This document shows positions 10,703-20,608 of a stretch of 64,000 bases of DNA, piece after piece (positions within the stretch are counted from its first letter, which is position 1; every line of letters begins with the position of its first letter). Both the position numbers and the translations under genes were made by a program. The notes under the pieces were generated by a model. It ran no database searches and was not told the DNA's origin. It was given only the letters and a program-made list of their open reading frames with translations. The DNA is from Ceratodon purpureus (Eukaryota; Streptophyta; Bryopsida; Pseudoditrichales; Ditrichaceae), in NCBI GenBank assembly GCA_014871385.1, contig CM026423.1, forward strand, positions 17,783,690 to 17,847,689. Reading direction: 5' to 3'.

Positions 10703-12285
10703 CTCGTTCCGGCGAAGTATTCGTAAGAGGCCCAAATGGACTAACGTTGAAGAGCTCTTCCACTCCACTTCATATAACCTCTTTCCACCTGAAATATTGT
10801 TCCACGACAGATATTCAGTCCCCATCAACTTCCTGCAAGGAATAGAATTGAAGCATGATACCTTCCAACACATAGATGTTGAACCAACCTGCTGGGTGAA
10901 GTCCTGACCCAGCTGTTGGCACAGCAGCTGCCAGACCGCTGGAGACACCGATCCGTCCGCCGGTGCGCATCGATGACGGAGGGGGTAATCCTGATGCAAC
11001 TGAGCTCAGCGCTGTAGGCAAAGTACCCTGGACAGGTGCTAGTGAGGCTTCTAACTCTGTTTTCTCCTGCTCAAAGCTCTGAAAACCCTCAGTGAACCAG
11101 ACGAGCGTGTTCGGTAAGCGTTGGCTGATTTCTGCAAGTTTAGCCCCAATTTCAAGTTGGTATCTCGTTGCAAAAGCTTTGCGCATGTATTCCACACCAG
11201 CAGTTCCGCTAATGAGAGGAGCCAGAGCGCGTAAACGGGTTGCATTAATGTCTTGTTTCAGCACCTGCAATGGGTTCAACATGATAGAATTTGAGAAATT
11301 AGACACGATCGACTTGTCGACAGTGTAGAATGTAAGGTTCATGATATTGAAGATCCTACAATATTCAGATCTCGAAAGCAGAGGTCAATAAGGTGAAACA
11401 TATAGAAAAGAAAGCATGCGAATGAAGGGAAGTCTCACCTGAAGCTGCTCAAATATGAAACGGAGGCCTTTGACAATCGTAGTGAAGAATGCGTCCTCTG
11501 GGTCCTTGCTGCCTGAAGACACAGTAGCTGCTAATTCTTTAACCAATGATTCATGAGCAGCTTTAGCAGTGCTATCACGAGCTGGAGAACCCAGCTTCAA
11601 TATCAACTTGGATGCGTAATCCAATAGCCGTTGCAAGTGCTCAACATCATTGCTTCCTGACTCCAGAATCTACAGAAGTGCCTTACAGTAAGAACTCCGA
11701 CAAGGCAATTAGAAGGACCATGAGGACTTAACGACACCTGCTCAGTTGAATTGTGCTTGAACTCTCCAGTAGGTGGATGACCTGAGCGATCAATTCCAAG
11801 TCCATAGATTCTCGGAGCTCATCCCTCCATCCTTCTGGAACAAGGGCTTCAAGTTCCTCTCGTACTTCTCCTATCAAACTAACAAATCGCTTGTAATCAG
11901 TTGGCTTTTGCGCTAAACCAGCTGCAATACTGTCCCAGAACGCATTCTCCATTGTCGTGCGCACCTGTGTCTGTCGGATAAGCACGATCGACACGAGTGG
12001 ATATTTTGGACGAATTTTGCAAACAAACATATCTTAGCAATTGATAACACAGATTCTTAACAAATATATCTCGGCAAATCTCAGTATTTGATCTTATGCC
12101 ATAATTGTACCTGAATCTCAATCATCCGTTTTGTAGCTAAGGAAAGTTCCGGCCCTGTTGGCGATGCTCCTCCATTCTTCAGTTGCCATTTAGCATCGTG
12201 CAGCATTTCGTTCACAATGGTTTCATTTGTGAGCTCAGCACCTTCGAGAAGCCCGTAGAAGCCTAGCCCAACCAACAGCATTGAC
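10250..12285 (-). CDS. TCP11: T-complex protein 11, internal exons (interrupted gene)
   Basis: Minus-strand exons in transcription order are 12285-12111 (MLLVGLGFYGLLEG; ATKRMIEIQ), 11964-11782 (TTMENAFWDSI..GLAQKPTDY, LIGEVREELEALVP, MDLELIAQ), 11669-11439 (ILESGSNDVEHLQRLLDYAS, VKGLRFIFEQLQ), 11264 to about 10900 (VLKQDINATRLRALAPLISG, GVEYMRKAFATRY) and about 10798-10610 (LVHLGLLRILRR, PETLALNTTRLRDCQ). A last exon copy at 10483-10250 is truncated. Phases agree for the first four. The order matches plant T-complex 11 proteins well (FWD..., EVR.EL..L.P, D.DL..QIL, LKQ.I...R.....PL..G). The long N-terminal region usual in plants is not found between 12.3 and 13.1 kb, so the gene may be truncated at both ends. 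Confidence 0.75.
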
Positions 12286-13089
12286 CTGCCTTGTACCACA
12301 TAACACAAGTCAGCAGGACTGGTGGGAAACCATACTCTATCTGAGGGATAGGGTGCCTTCGACTCTCAATCTATTGAAACAGGACTTGGAGAACTCATTC
12401 TGTGAACCCCACCCCCAACTTATACCCATACCTATAAATCCACTCTCAATGATGGGGTGGCGACAACTAACTCAATGATGTCTACTTTATAAGCAGTGAA
12501 CACTCCACTTGCAATTTGGACCCGTAAATGTGATGAGCCCCTCCCCCCCCCCCCATACTCCGGTTGACCTCGAGAACATTGTACCAGGATGCAATACTCC
12601 AAAAATATTTCAATTCCACATGTCAGCGACCAAGCCAGGGTTACAGCTGAACTAAACTTCCGGAAACTGTTGCCTAAGCCTAAACTTTACTATCCGTGAG
12701 ATACAGACTGACTCCACATCTGTGGGAAAACTTGGGAGAGCTTGCAATGAACGGAACGGGCTCCCTAGATCACCCGCCACTTAGTCGCGCTCCCGCCCTG
12801 GAGAAGAGAAGGGAGGCGCATGGGCGCGCGAGCCACATCGCGCGCATGCCCGCATCGCCTCGTCCAATGCTTGATCCAATTCTGTCATTCTATCGTCCGA
12901 TTACAATTCTGTACCTCGGGCACCCATATGTACACATTGTTCCCAGTCACCACCACTCCCAAAAATTGTTCTCCTCCTACGTCGCATTGGCAAACACGTA
13001 TTCGTAGACAGCATTGGACATGAACGTACAGAGCATACATTCCCAGTCATTGATCTCGCCCTGAAATTCTTCAGTCCACTGCCGTATTG
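12286..13089. other. Intergenic, nothing recognised
   Basis: No coding sequence is supported. There is a run of ten C near 12545 and a GC-rich patch at 12780-12860. Missing N-terminal exons of T-complex 11 were looked for here and not found. Confidence 0.4.
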
Positions 13090-14991
13090 CTACAGGCTAG
13101 GTACGTCCCGCTTCCGCTTCGGGTGTTTGCCCCCGCGCCCACGTCCCTTCCCGGCGTCAGTGACAACAGCTGGCGCTTTGAATCTTTCCTGGAGTCCGAA
13201 ATGGGCCAGGGGCTTCATATTCTGGCCCTTCTCAGTCCTAGCGGCAGCCTGTGTGGATCGCCCCCGACCCACACTCCCCTTCTTCACTCGCGACGGAGCA
13301 TGGACGTGCAGAGCAGGCCCTGATTCCGCATCCGGCGGCGGGCAGAGTGTATTGCGCAACGCCGCTTGACGCCGCGTATCCCGAATTTCCACAGGCTGAT
13401 TTGGTCGTATCTTCTTAGACCCCAGATCCTCCGATTCATCCTCTGCTGTTTCCCGGTCGTTGTCTCCGACGTCTAATGGCATGTCGTAGGCCGCCACCTC
13501 CACGTCTTCTTGGGCCACATGTATCTCATCATCCCCGTCGTCGTCCTCGTCACACTTCGGAGTGTCCGTTTCTTCCTTATTTGGCGCCGGCTGTGCGATG
13601 TGCGCAAGTACACTGCCTTCAAAGCCCGGCATTGTCTCCGAAATGGTGGTTACGGTCGCGTTCATGGTGACCCCGTCATCCACCGTCTGCAACGTCGCTC
13701 TCGCCTGACTAAGACAGACTTCTTCGTCTGGACCGAGAATACTGTCATCTGAAGTCCTGCCCGTGCCTGATTTATGGAGAGAAGGTGTTCCTGATTTCTG
13801 GATGTCCGCAGGGCTTAAACCGCGCACATCCTCTACACGCATTACTGTGCCATGAGCGCTGATTCTGCCGGCACTCCCTGTCGGCGTCCTCCAGCTCCCC
13901 GAAGCCGGAGTATTCATTTTCCCCGACGACGGTGTGAATGGTCCTTCGTGTTGTTGAGACACCGGTGTTCCCGACGTAGAGGGCACCTGCTCCGCAACTG
14001 CCACGAAATACATCCTCCATGCATCACTTTTCGCGCAAAGATTTATAAACTTCCACGTGAACAACGCTCTTCAATGGGGAAAGGCATACCCGTGTGGTAC
14101 CTTTCAACTAAAATCACATTCCGCCTAACCTAAACTCCACCTTCACTCAATGACCGAACTTCACGGCTCTACAGAAGGTGTGCAGATTCACTTACAGTTG
14201 GTGGATGCGGCATTAGCAGCGCCCCTATTCTCCACTCTGTTGAATCTCCCGACAAGGCCCTCCAACTTTGGCTGCCGGAGAGCAGGGATTCTGATCTGAT
14301 TTGCTCCAAAGCTCTCCAACCACTCGTTGGAGAACTCCTTCTCGCAGAACGCCCCCGCACAGTGCCTCCTCCCATCGCTTAACCAAGCAGCCAGACAGAA
14401 GTGGTGGTAGGCGCATTCACAATCCGCGATAGACATATTGTGACACTTAAAGTTGAAACCACAGACAGGACAATTAGAAATGATGATAACCTTTGCTCTT
14501 TCTTTGGGGGGGACTCTAGGATTTCGTATCGGTAGAGGTGTGGTCCCCATACCGGAACCCACGGCCATCAATTGCACCTGGTCGGTCAATTTTGCAACGA
14601 ACAACTCAGCACGACTGGATTGCATACCCCGACACCTTATCTCCCCCTCTAGTTTCTTCAGCTCCATGTCGAGCTCTATTTGCTCCTGCTGCAGCTGTTC
14701 GGTGCGTGCGCTCTCCCTATTGAGGATCTTCAACCCGAACTCGATGTCCTTGTCTATGGTTCTAAGCTCTTCGTCTTCCTCCGGGCACGTCTCTCCCACT
14801 ATTTGCATCTCCGTCCCCTCCGATCCCCCAATGATTCTGTCATGCTTGAAATGCTCGACCAAGCTTTCTCGTCTTTTCTGCATGTTTGCGAAACTCAGCT
14901 CTTCCTCTCGCAGAGACTTCATTCTCTCCGCTAGCGCCCCGTCAACACCTTTGCACTGCTGCTCTAACACGGACCTTCGATGCTCTAACAC
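13090..14991 (-). CDS. Coiled-coil, Cys/His zinc-binding protein with basic tail
   Basis: Not recognised as a named family. Two minus-strand exons join in phase: 14991 to about 14201, then about 14003-13090. The first encodes about 120 residues of heptad-rich coiled coil (RTEQLQQEQIELDMELKKLE). It is followed by a Cys/His module: CPVCGFNFKCHN, DCECAYHHFCLAAWL, then HCAGAFCEKEF, spaced like a RING-type or related zinc finger. The second exon is Ser/Thr-rich, then strongly acidic (KCDEDDDGDDE), and ends in a basic stretch, KGRGRGGKHPKRKR, resembling a nuclear localisation or nucleic-acid-binding tail. The true N-terminus is uncertain: the frame opens at an acceptor near 15000, and exons at 15.3 and 16.3-17.0 kb may belong to it. 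It could be a ubiquitin ligase or a transposon-encoded accessory protein. Confidence 0.6.
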
Positions 14992-15312
14992 AGACCTGCA
15001 CGAGAATGTTCCTCTTATTTAGTCTGCCCTGCTCAGAAATTCATAGTGCAATAGACATAAAAGAACAGAGTCAGTCAGTTTCATTGTGTTCTTCTGATTA
15101 AGCTGTAGTGGGACCCCGCAGAATCCAACAAAGTCCGATGTTCAATAATTCTGGACTGGGTGCTCCTACGTGTAAAGCACAAAAAAAATCCAAATTTAAA
15201 ACCATTTCATTCTCGTTGAAATGGTGAACATTCTGATACTTCAATTGAGCGCAGTTCAATATATTGTTAGACAGAATCCTCTCCGACTAGCCATCACTTA
15301 CGTCATCAGCCT

Positions 15313-15376
15313 CATCGTCTTCTGATCCCCGAGGCCGTTTCATTTTGGGCTGTTGGTCTTCTAATAGTCTACAAGC
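15313..15376 (-). CDS. Possible small acidic exon of the upstream gene
   Basis: On the minus strand, a possible acceptor TTGTAG is followed by a frame reading DQQPKMKRPRGSEDDEADD and then a good donor, GTAAGT, at about 15302. KRPR looks like part of a nuclear localisation signal. It may link the exon at 16347-17027 to the zinc-binding gene at 13.1-15.0 kb: the join to the former is in phase, but the join to the latter is not in the simplest model. Confidence 0.3.
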
Positions 15377-16346
15377 TTCAGGTTCAAGCTTTAAGTTCCA
15401 ACCGTGCCGCCATTCAGCGTCAATCGGCCACTCTGGACTCCAATACTTAGAGTACTGTGCGAGCCCCCACTGGGATCTGGACTTCTACGTAACCTACTTT
15501 ATCCGCCATGATATGCTCACAAACCTCATGATATCCCCCATGACAGGCTTTTGAACTCTCACCCAACTTCTACGACTGGAGGTTTTTGGTCGGTCGCATC
15601 TAGAAAAACACCCATCACATCCTTTTAGAAACCTAGATTACATACACGTGAAGGAAAACCTCTTGCAACTGAGTGAGAGCTTGTCGGACTCCAGTCGGCG
15701 GATAGAAAGGCACGATATCTCCTCTCTTCATCCCCTCGCTACTAATCTCAATCAGAGTCAATGACCTCATACAAGTTCTAACCGCCATGCCATCACCACG
15801 ATCTGTATGCTTAAAGCAATAATGAATCTCAAGTCAGACCACATCCACAAAACTCGAAGCACTAATATCCTGTCGAAACAGTAATCACACAACGAACCGG
15901 TACGTAACATATCCATTTAAATGCTAAATGCTAACATGTGTTTCATTTTTTCCAAGAACACCAAGACATAAATATGCATAACTCATAGACTCTAACTATA
16001 TCGGAACTTGCAGTACCAATTTTAGAGCAAGGTGCGCATAGCTTCAGAGAGTCCATATGTGGCAGACACACGCAGTGCGAAACCCCAAGAGAATCGTTAA
16101 TCAGAATCCGACTAATCAGAAACTGCTCGCATAATCGATTTCTACCAGAAACCAGAATAGATGTGAAAATACACTCCGTGCATTGTACGGCAGTGGAACA
16201 ATACAATGTTAACAGACCTCCTGCTGTACGTGGACATTGCAACAAGAACATGACATCCCTAATCCGAACCACCGGCATTGCAGAGTTCTAGGTAATCTTT
16301 CTTAACTTCCTATGAAATCACTGTGCATAGTAGGGGATCGCATAAC

Positions 16347-17027
16347 TCACATCTTCGGCCCCAAGGTCTCGTTATCCGCCTCCGCACTCTTCAAGAGCTG
16401 TAGCACTTCGCCGGTCTGCTCCGTCGAAAATCGGAGAGGCTCACACCCTGCTCCAAACTGTCGGCGACGGCCCAGAGACTGTCCCTCCCCTGCTTTCTCG
16501 GAATTCTCGAGTCCTTGCAAATCGTCCCACTTTGCGTTACAGGCCTCCTCCACTCTTCCGTCTTTCTCCCACTGAGCGTACTGCTTACGGTTGATATCAT
16601 AAGCAAATTTTGCCCAGTTAATTTTCACCTTCCCTTCTCTTTCAGCCAACCAGCTCCTCAAAAAGTAACGTGCGTACTCCTTGTTTGGGGGAGGGTGGTT
16701 GTACATCGCTAGGTACAGCTCCAACACCTGGGTGCATTCTTCCTCGGAGATTTCACTGTTAGGGACTACTCTGATTCCGCTGCCGCCCTTCTTTGGGAAC
16801 ACTCGACTGAGATGTGCATCTGTAATGTGCCTTGTCCCACACTCAGTCTTTCCACAGATTCCTGCATCTTCGTACTTCAAATTTTCCGCAAAGTCCTGCA
16901 CACTCCACTTACAGCGACTTAACAAAGCCTTTGCAAACCGAACTCTCTCAGCATTTTTCCTGTTTAGGTCAGGCTCGCTCTTAAGAACCCCAGCTGCGAC
17001 TTGCCCACTTTCGGATGCCATCCCCAC
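16347..17027 (-). CDS. Unrecognised 226-residue exon/ORF
   Basis: This minus-strand frame of 226 residues begins MGMASESGQ and has convincing coding character. It has Cys pairs (ICGKTECGTRHI) and conserved-looking blocks such as RVRFAKALLSRCKWSVQDFA, VLELYLAMYNHPPPNKEYAR, FLRSWLAEREG and INWAKFAYDINRKQYAQW. Near the end, a donor GT follows GPKM-type sequence at about 16349, so it is probably a first exon continuing at 15.3 kb or beyond. I do not recognise the family. A transposon-derived or lineage-specific gene is possible, and it may be the N-terminal part of the coiled-coil gene to its left. Confidence 0.5.
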   Translation of the reverse strand: MGMASESGQVAAGVLKSEPDLNRKNAERVRFAKALLSRCKWSVQDFAENLKYEDAGICGKTECGTRHITDAHLSRVFPKKGGSGIRVVPNSEISEEECTQVLELYLAMYNHPPPNKEYARYFLRSWLAEREGKVKINWAKFAYDINRKQYAQWEKDGRVEEACNAKWDDLQGLENSEKAGEGQSLGRRRQFGAGCEPLRFSTEQTGEVLQLLKSAEADNETLGPKM

Positions 17028-17945
17028 TCCTGAGCAGGGTACTTCGTAACTGCAGCTACCCTAAACGCTAAGTAATTAGAATCTCTCGTCCCCCTAAACC
17101 CTAACTGAACCGAATTACAGACCACAGAGCTCGCGGTCTTCCAATTTCGCGGTCACATATAACTCACAAGTACAATGATCCAAACACAATGCTTGGCAAC
17201 GAGGTATCAAGCACCACAATGATCCAAAGACTCTGTAACGACCCTAAGAACTTCGACAACTGTGAAGACAGAAATTTCTCTCCTGAGAAAATATGAATTA
17301 GCGCCCAATACGCCCGAGCCGGCTGTCGCAATTGAGCAACCCCCACGAAGCTGAATTTCCAGAAACTTGGACCTCGAACAAGACGCAGCGATGGCACCTC
17401 TCGATTTTGCGAAAAAAACTCAGAAAAAAAGTGGACGTATTTGCAGAACACGGTGCCCCCCCTGTCCCGACGCAGCCCTCGCAGTGCAGCTGCTTCGTCT
17501 TCAGCAAAGTGCCAGTCAAGTGCGCAGCAAACTGAAAAATCCATTGTCGAGGACCCTAAACCCTATCCCAACCCCCGAACCGTAGCCCCCCAACCCAGCA
17601 TCAATTAAACATGGCGCTCACCTGATCAGAATTCAGTCTTCCCTCCTCGAAATTGGCAGCTGATCCTTTTGAAAACAGAAGTGGCTGCGGAGCAATCACG
17701 CCACTCCCTCGCGGGCTTGGAAGCAATGAAAGCTCTCTCTTTGGCTTCTGTGCTAAACGAGAAACCCTCCAACAAGTGTCACTCTAAACCTACGTCGATT
17801 TCTGGTAGTTGAACAACCCAAACGTTCCCTAAGTCCCCAAACATGCCACTGAATTTTCACTGCAATCTGATCACAGATTGCACTTGGTGGTCCACTTTAC
17901 CATGCTTCCCCCCCGTTGTCTCTTTGGGTTCTGGGTTTTGTGTCG
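17028..17945. other. Spacer between divergent genes
   Basis: This lies between the minus-strand gene starting at 17027 and the plus-strand hAT relic. Open frames on both strands are short and overlapping. CCCTAAACC-type words occur several times (17090, 17560) but are too few and scattered to be telomeric DNA. Confidence 0.4.
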
Positions 17946-20450
17946 ATGGGTCCTGTGAAGAGCATGGTGATTCAAGCGCCCTTGCGTAGATATCTCTACG
18001 AGGGCTGCTTCAAATCCCAACCCAATCAGTCAATTTCTGAGTCTCAATTGTCTGACGAGTTCTCCTTGGCTGCGCGATTGGCATCGCAGGTGAAGTTGGA
18101 GCCGGATACCTCGGTGGCGGACCTCGGAGCGACGGTTTCTGACTCCGACTGCTCTGTTTTGGAAGCGCTCTCGACTGCTTTGAAGCCGCGGAATATCACT
18201 GGGCGAGGCGATTGTGTTCTGCTGGGAGAGGTGACTGCTGTTCAGAAGGAGGAGTGGAGGAAGCGCAGGAAGAGCTATGAGCAGCGACGGCACTTTCAAG
18301 ATTCCTGGGCTGCCAAACTGCCTTGGGCAGAGGCAGTTGTCGAGGTTGATGGTTCAATTACGCAAGTAAGGTGCAAGGTGTGCACAGACGTGGAGGCCCG
18401 GGAGAAATTACTCGTTCTGAAAATTGACAGCCTCTACAAGCATGCGGGTCGGAGAAGAGCCATGGCCGATATGGGGAAGGTCAGAAGGGGGGAGTACTAC
18501 TACCTCGGCACAAACCAACATGTCCAAAACGAGCGAATTTTTTTTGCTAAGGGAGGGCACACTGTAATTACGCAGGTCCTTGCTGGAGTCATCAAAGAGA
18601 GAAGGAGGAAGATTGTGCAATTCAGATGCTGTCTACATGTGTTACAACAGGGCCGCCCCATGGCAGATTACACAGCGATGGGCGAGTTACTGACCCATCT
18701 CATGGTACCGGAGCTGCCCAAGAAGCATTGGGGACAAGTTGCTGGCTGGGAGTTTGCTTGTGCCATGGCCGCTGTTTGTGCTGATCGCCTCAAAAGAGGA
18801 ATTGCCGAAGCTCCCTTCATTTCTGCCAGTGCCGATGAAGTCACATCTGTGGACAACAGTTAGTGGCTTTCAGTGCATGTGTATTACTCAGTCAATTTTG
18901 TGTGTGAATCACATATGATTTGTATCAGGCGTGTAGATTGTGAAGCCAATGCATAGAATCTTACTGAGATGATTGTAGACCAGCTATGCTGGCATGGAGG
19001 CTTGAGTGACAAAGACCTTGCTCAGAAGCTCATCTGCTTCGGAGCAGACGGAGCTGCTGTGTTCCAGGGGAGCCGAACCGGAGTGATCCAGCGACTGACT
19101 GCTAACCATTCCCCTTTTGTGCTTGGGGTCCACGACTTTGCACATCGTACGAACTTGGCAGTGGAGGCCTTATCAGGTTTGCCCTTCGTTCAGAAATGTG
19201 AGAGCTTGTGTAAGAGCCTGTACAGCTATTTTTCAGCTTCCCCTAAGCGTCATCTTGAGTTCATGAAACTTGCCGAAGTTGTGGAGACAGAGGGGCTCAA
19301 GATTCTGAGGCAGGTTACCACTCGGTGGATCTCTCTCTTTGAGCCTCTCAAACGTATCTGTGGCGAGTATAAGACATTAATTGTCAAATTTGCCGAGGAT
19401 GCACCCAAGGAAAGTGCAGCAAAAAAAAATCTCGCCCTCCTCCTTGATGTGACTACTGTGTTTTCCCTGCCTTGCATCTTACCTCTGCTTGAGTCTGTGA
19501 ACTCGTTGATCAAGTTTGCACAGGCCCATAACGTTTTTATTGTTGACTTCATAGCTGCAGTGAAGATCTGTCAAGCCGAGATCTATGAGATGTACCTTGA
19601 CTCTACCTCGTCCTTTCAGCCCTTGCATTTTCAGCTATTTCATGACGTTGTTACAGATCAGTCCCACACCATCTCTCATGAGTGGGTGACGGATTTAAAT
19701 AATGGAGCTGAATCCCTTGGGTTCAGAATCCATGGCCATACCTATCCGGCCCATGTGGTAGATAGTGTCTCTGGGCAGGCGGTATCTGTGTCCCGGGAGG
19801 ACTTGACTCAGATTGTGAGCTCCGTTAAGGGGCAGTGCGCGGCTGCAGCAGAAATGCTAATTGCCCAGCTTGACAGACGGTTCCCTCACTGCGATTTGAT
19901 GGAGGCTCTTGGAATAGTGTTTCCCTAGTATTGGCTACAAGAAAATTGTGACGAGTTGTTTGTAAGTCACTTGGAAGTGATCAGGCAATGGTTCTGTCAG
20001 CCTCGGTTTGTGACCACAGCTGGGAAAACAGAGCAGTCGAGGGAAATCAAGGCCCCCTTGGATTCGCATTTGTTGAGCATGCAGCAAGTTCTTTTTAAAC
20101 TCACCATGCGGTCACATGCCAAGAAGGCAATGGAGCTACCTCACGACATTAATCCGGTGACGAAGCTATGGCAGAAGCTGGGCTGCAACGCTTTACTCCT
20201 AAACAAAATTTCGAAGTATATAAAACTTGCACAGATTGCTGTGACTGCAGTTCTCGGCTCCTGTGAGGATGAGAGGACTTTTTCGACTCTCTCATTTGTG
20301 AAGAACAAGGTGAGAAACCGGTTGGCAGGAAATCTGGACACATGCATCCGAATGTTCTCTCAATCCTGGTACTCTCTTGAAACCTTCCCTTACTGTGTTG
20401 CCTTTGATCACTGGAGGGAAGCTAAGGCGAGAATTAGGGCCGAATTGTGA
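17946..20450 (+). pseudogene. hAT-like transposase, decayed
   Basis: hAT transposases are RNase-H-fold cut-and-paste enzymes with a BED-type zinc finger at the start and a dimerisation domain at the end. Seen in order: KVRCKV-type zinc-finger region (RCKVCTDVEAREKLLV...LYKHAG) near residue 150; ISASADEVTSVDNS, a catalytic-region Asp; LICFGADGAAVFQGSRTGV, a second catalytic Asp; SPKRHLEFMKLAEVVETEGL; and the C-terminal dimerisation block CEDERTFSTLSFVKNKVRNR. Two TAG stops break the frame: 18861-18863, between TSVDNS and WLSVHVYY, and 19926-19928, between GIVFP and YWLQ. The stretch 18890-18968 is also degraded. I found no clear terminal inverted repeats or 8-bp target duplication. It is inactive unless the stops are read through. 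Confidence 0.8.
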
Positions 20451-20551
20451 GCTCCTTTGTCTCCATAACATTTGCAAGTTTATGCTTGTGGATTTCATGA
20501 GTTTTTCTCATACTTGTTACAATTGATACTGACTTGGTTAGGGTGGGTGGG

Positions 20552-20600
20552 ATTAGACGCTGCAGTGGGCAGTTTAGGGGTTCAATTCCCCCGTCTAATG
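20552..20600 (+). ncRNA. tRNA-like mini-hairpin followed by T-run
   Basis: ATTAGACG (20552-20559) pairs perfectly with CGTCTAAT (20592-20599). Inside lies GGGG TTCAATT CCCC (20577-20591), a T-arm-like hairpin with a seven-base loop and a match to the Pol III B box (GGTTCAANNCC). A G then CA follow the outer stem, and then six T (20603-20608), a Pol III terminator. At 49 nt it is too short for D and anticodon arms, so it is not a normal tRNA. It may be a truncated tRNA or a tRNA-derived SINE head, 100 bases past the hAT relic. Confidence 0.35.
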
Positions 20601-20608
20601 CATTTTTT

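Noticed and set aside
13476..13752. Plus-strand frames opposite the zinc-binding gene
   Set aside because: They are antisense shadows of a minus-strand gene with better coding character and splice support.
14453..15022. 189-residue plus-strand frame
   Set aside because: Ser/Cys-rich antisense of the coiled-coil exon; no motif.
17090..17600. Interstitial telomeric repeat (CCCTAAA)
   Set aside because: Only isolated CCCTAAAC words, never in tandem.
20540..20600. Complete tRNA gene
   Set aside because: Only 27 bases separate the acceptor-like arm from the T-arm, too few for D and anticodon arms.
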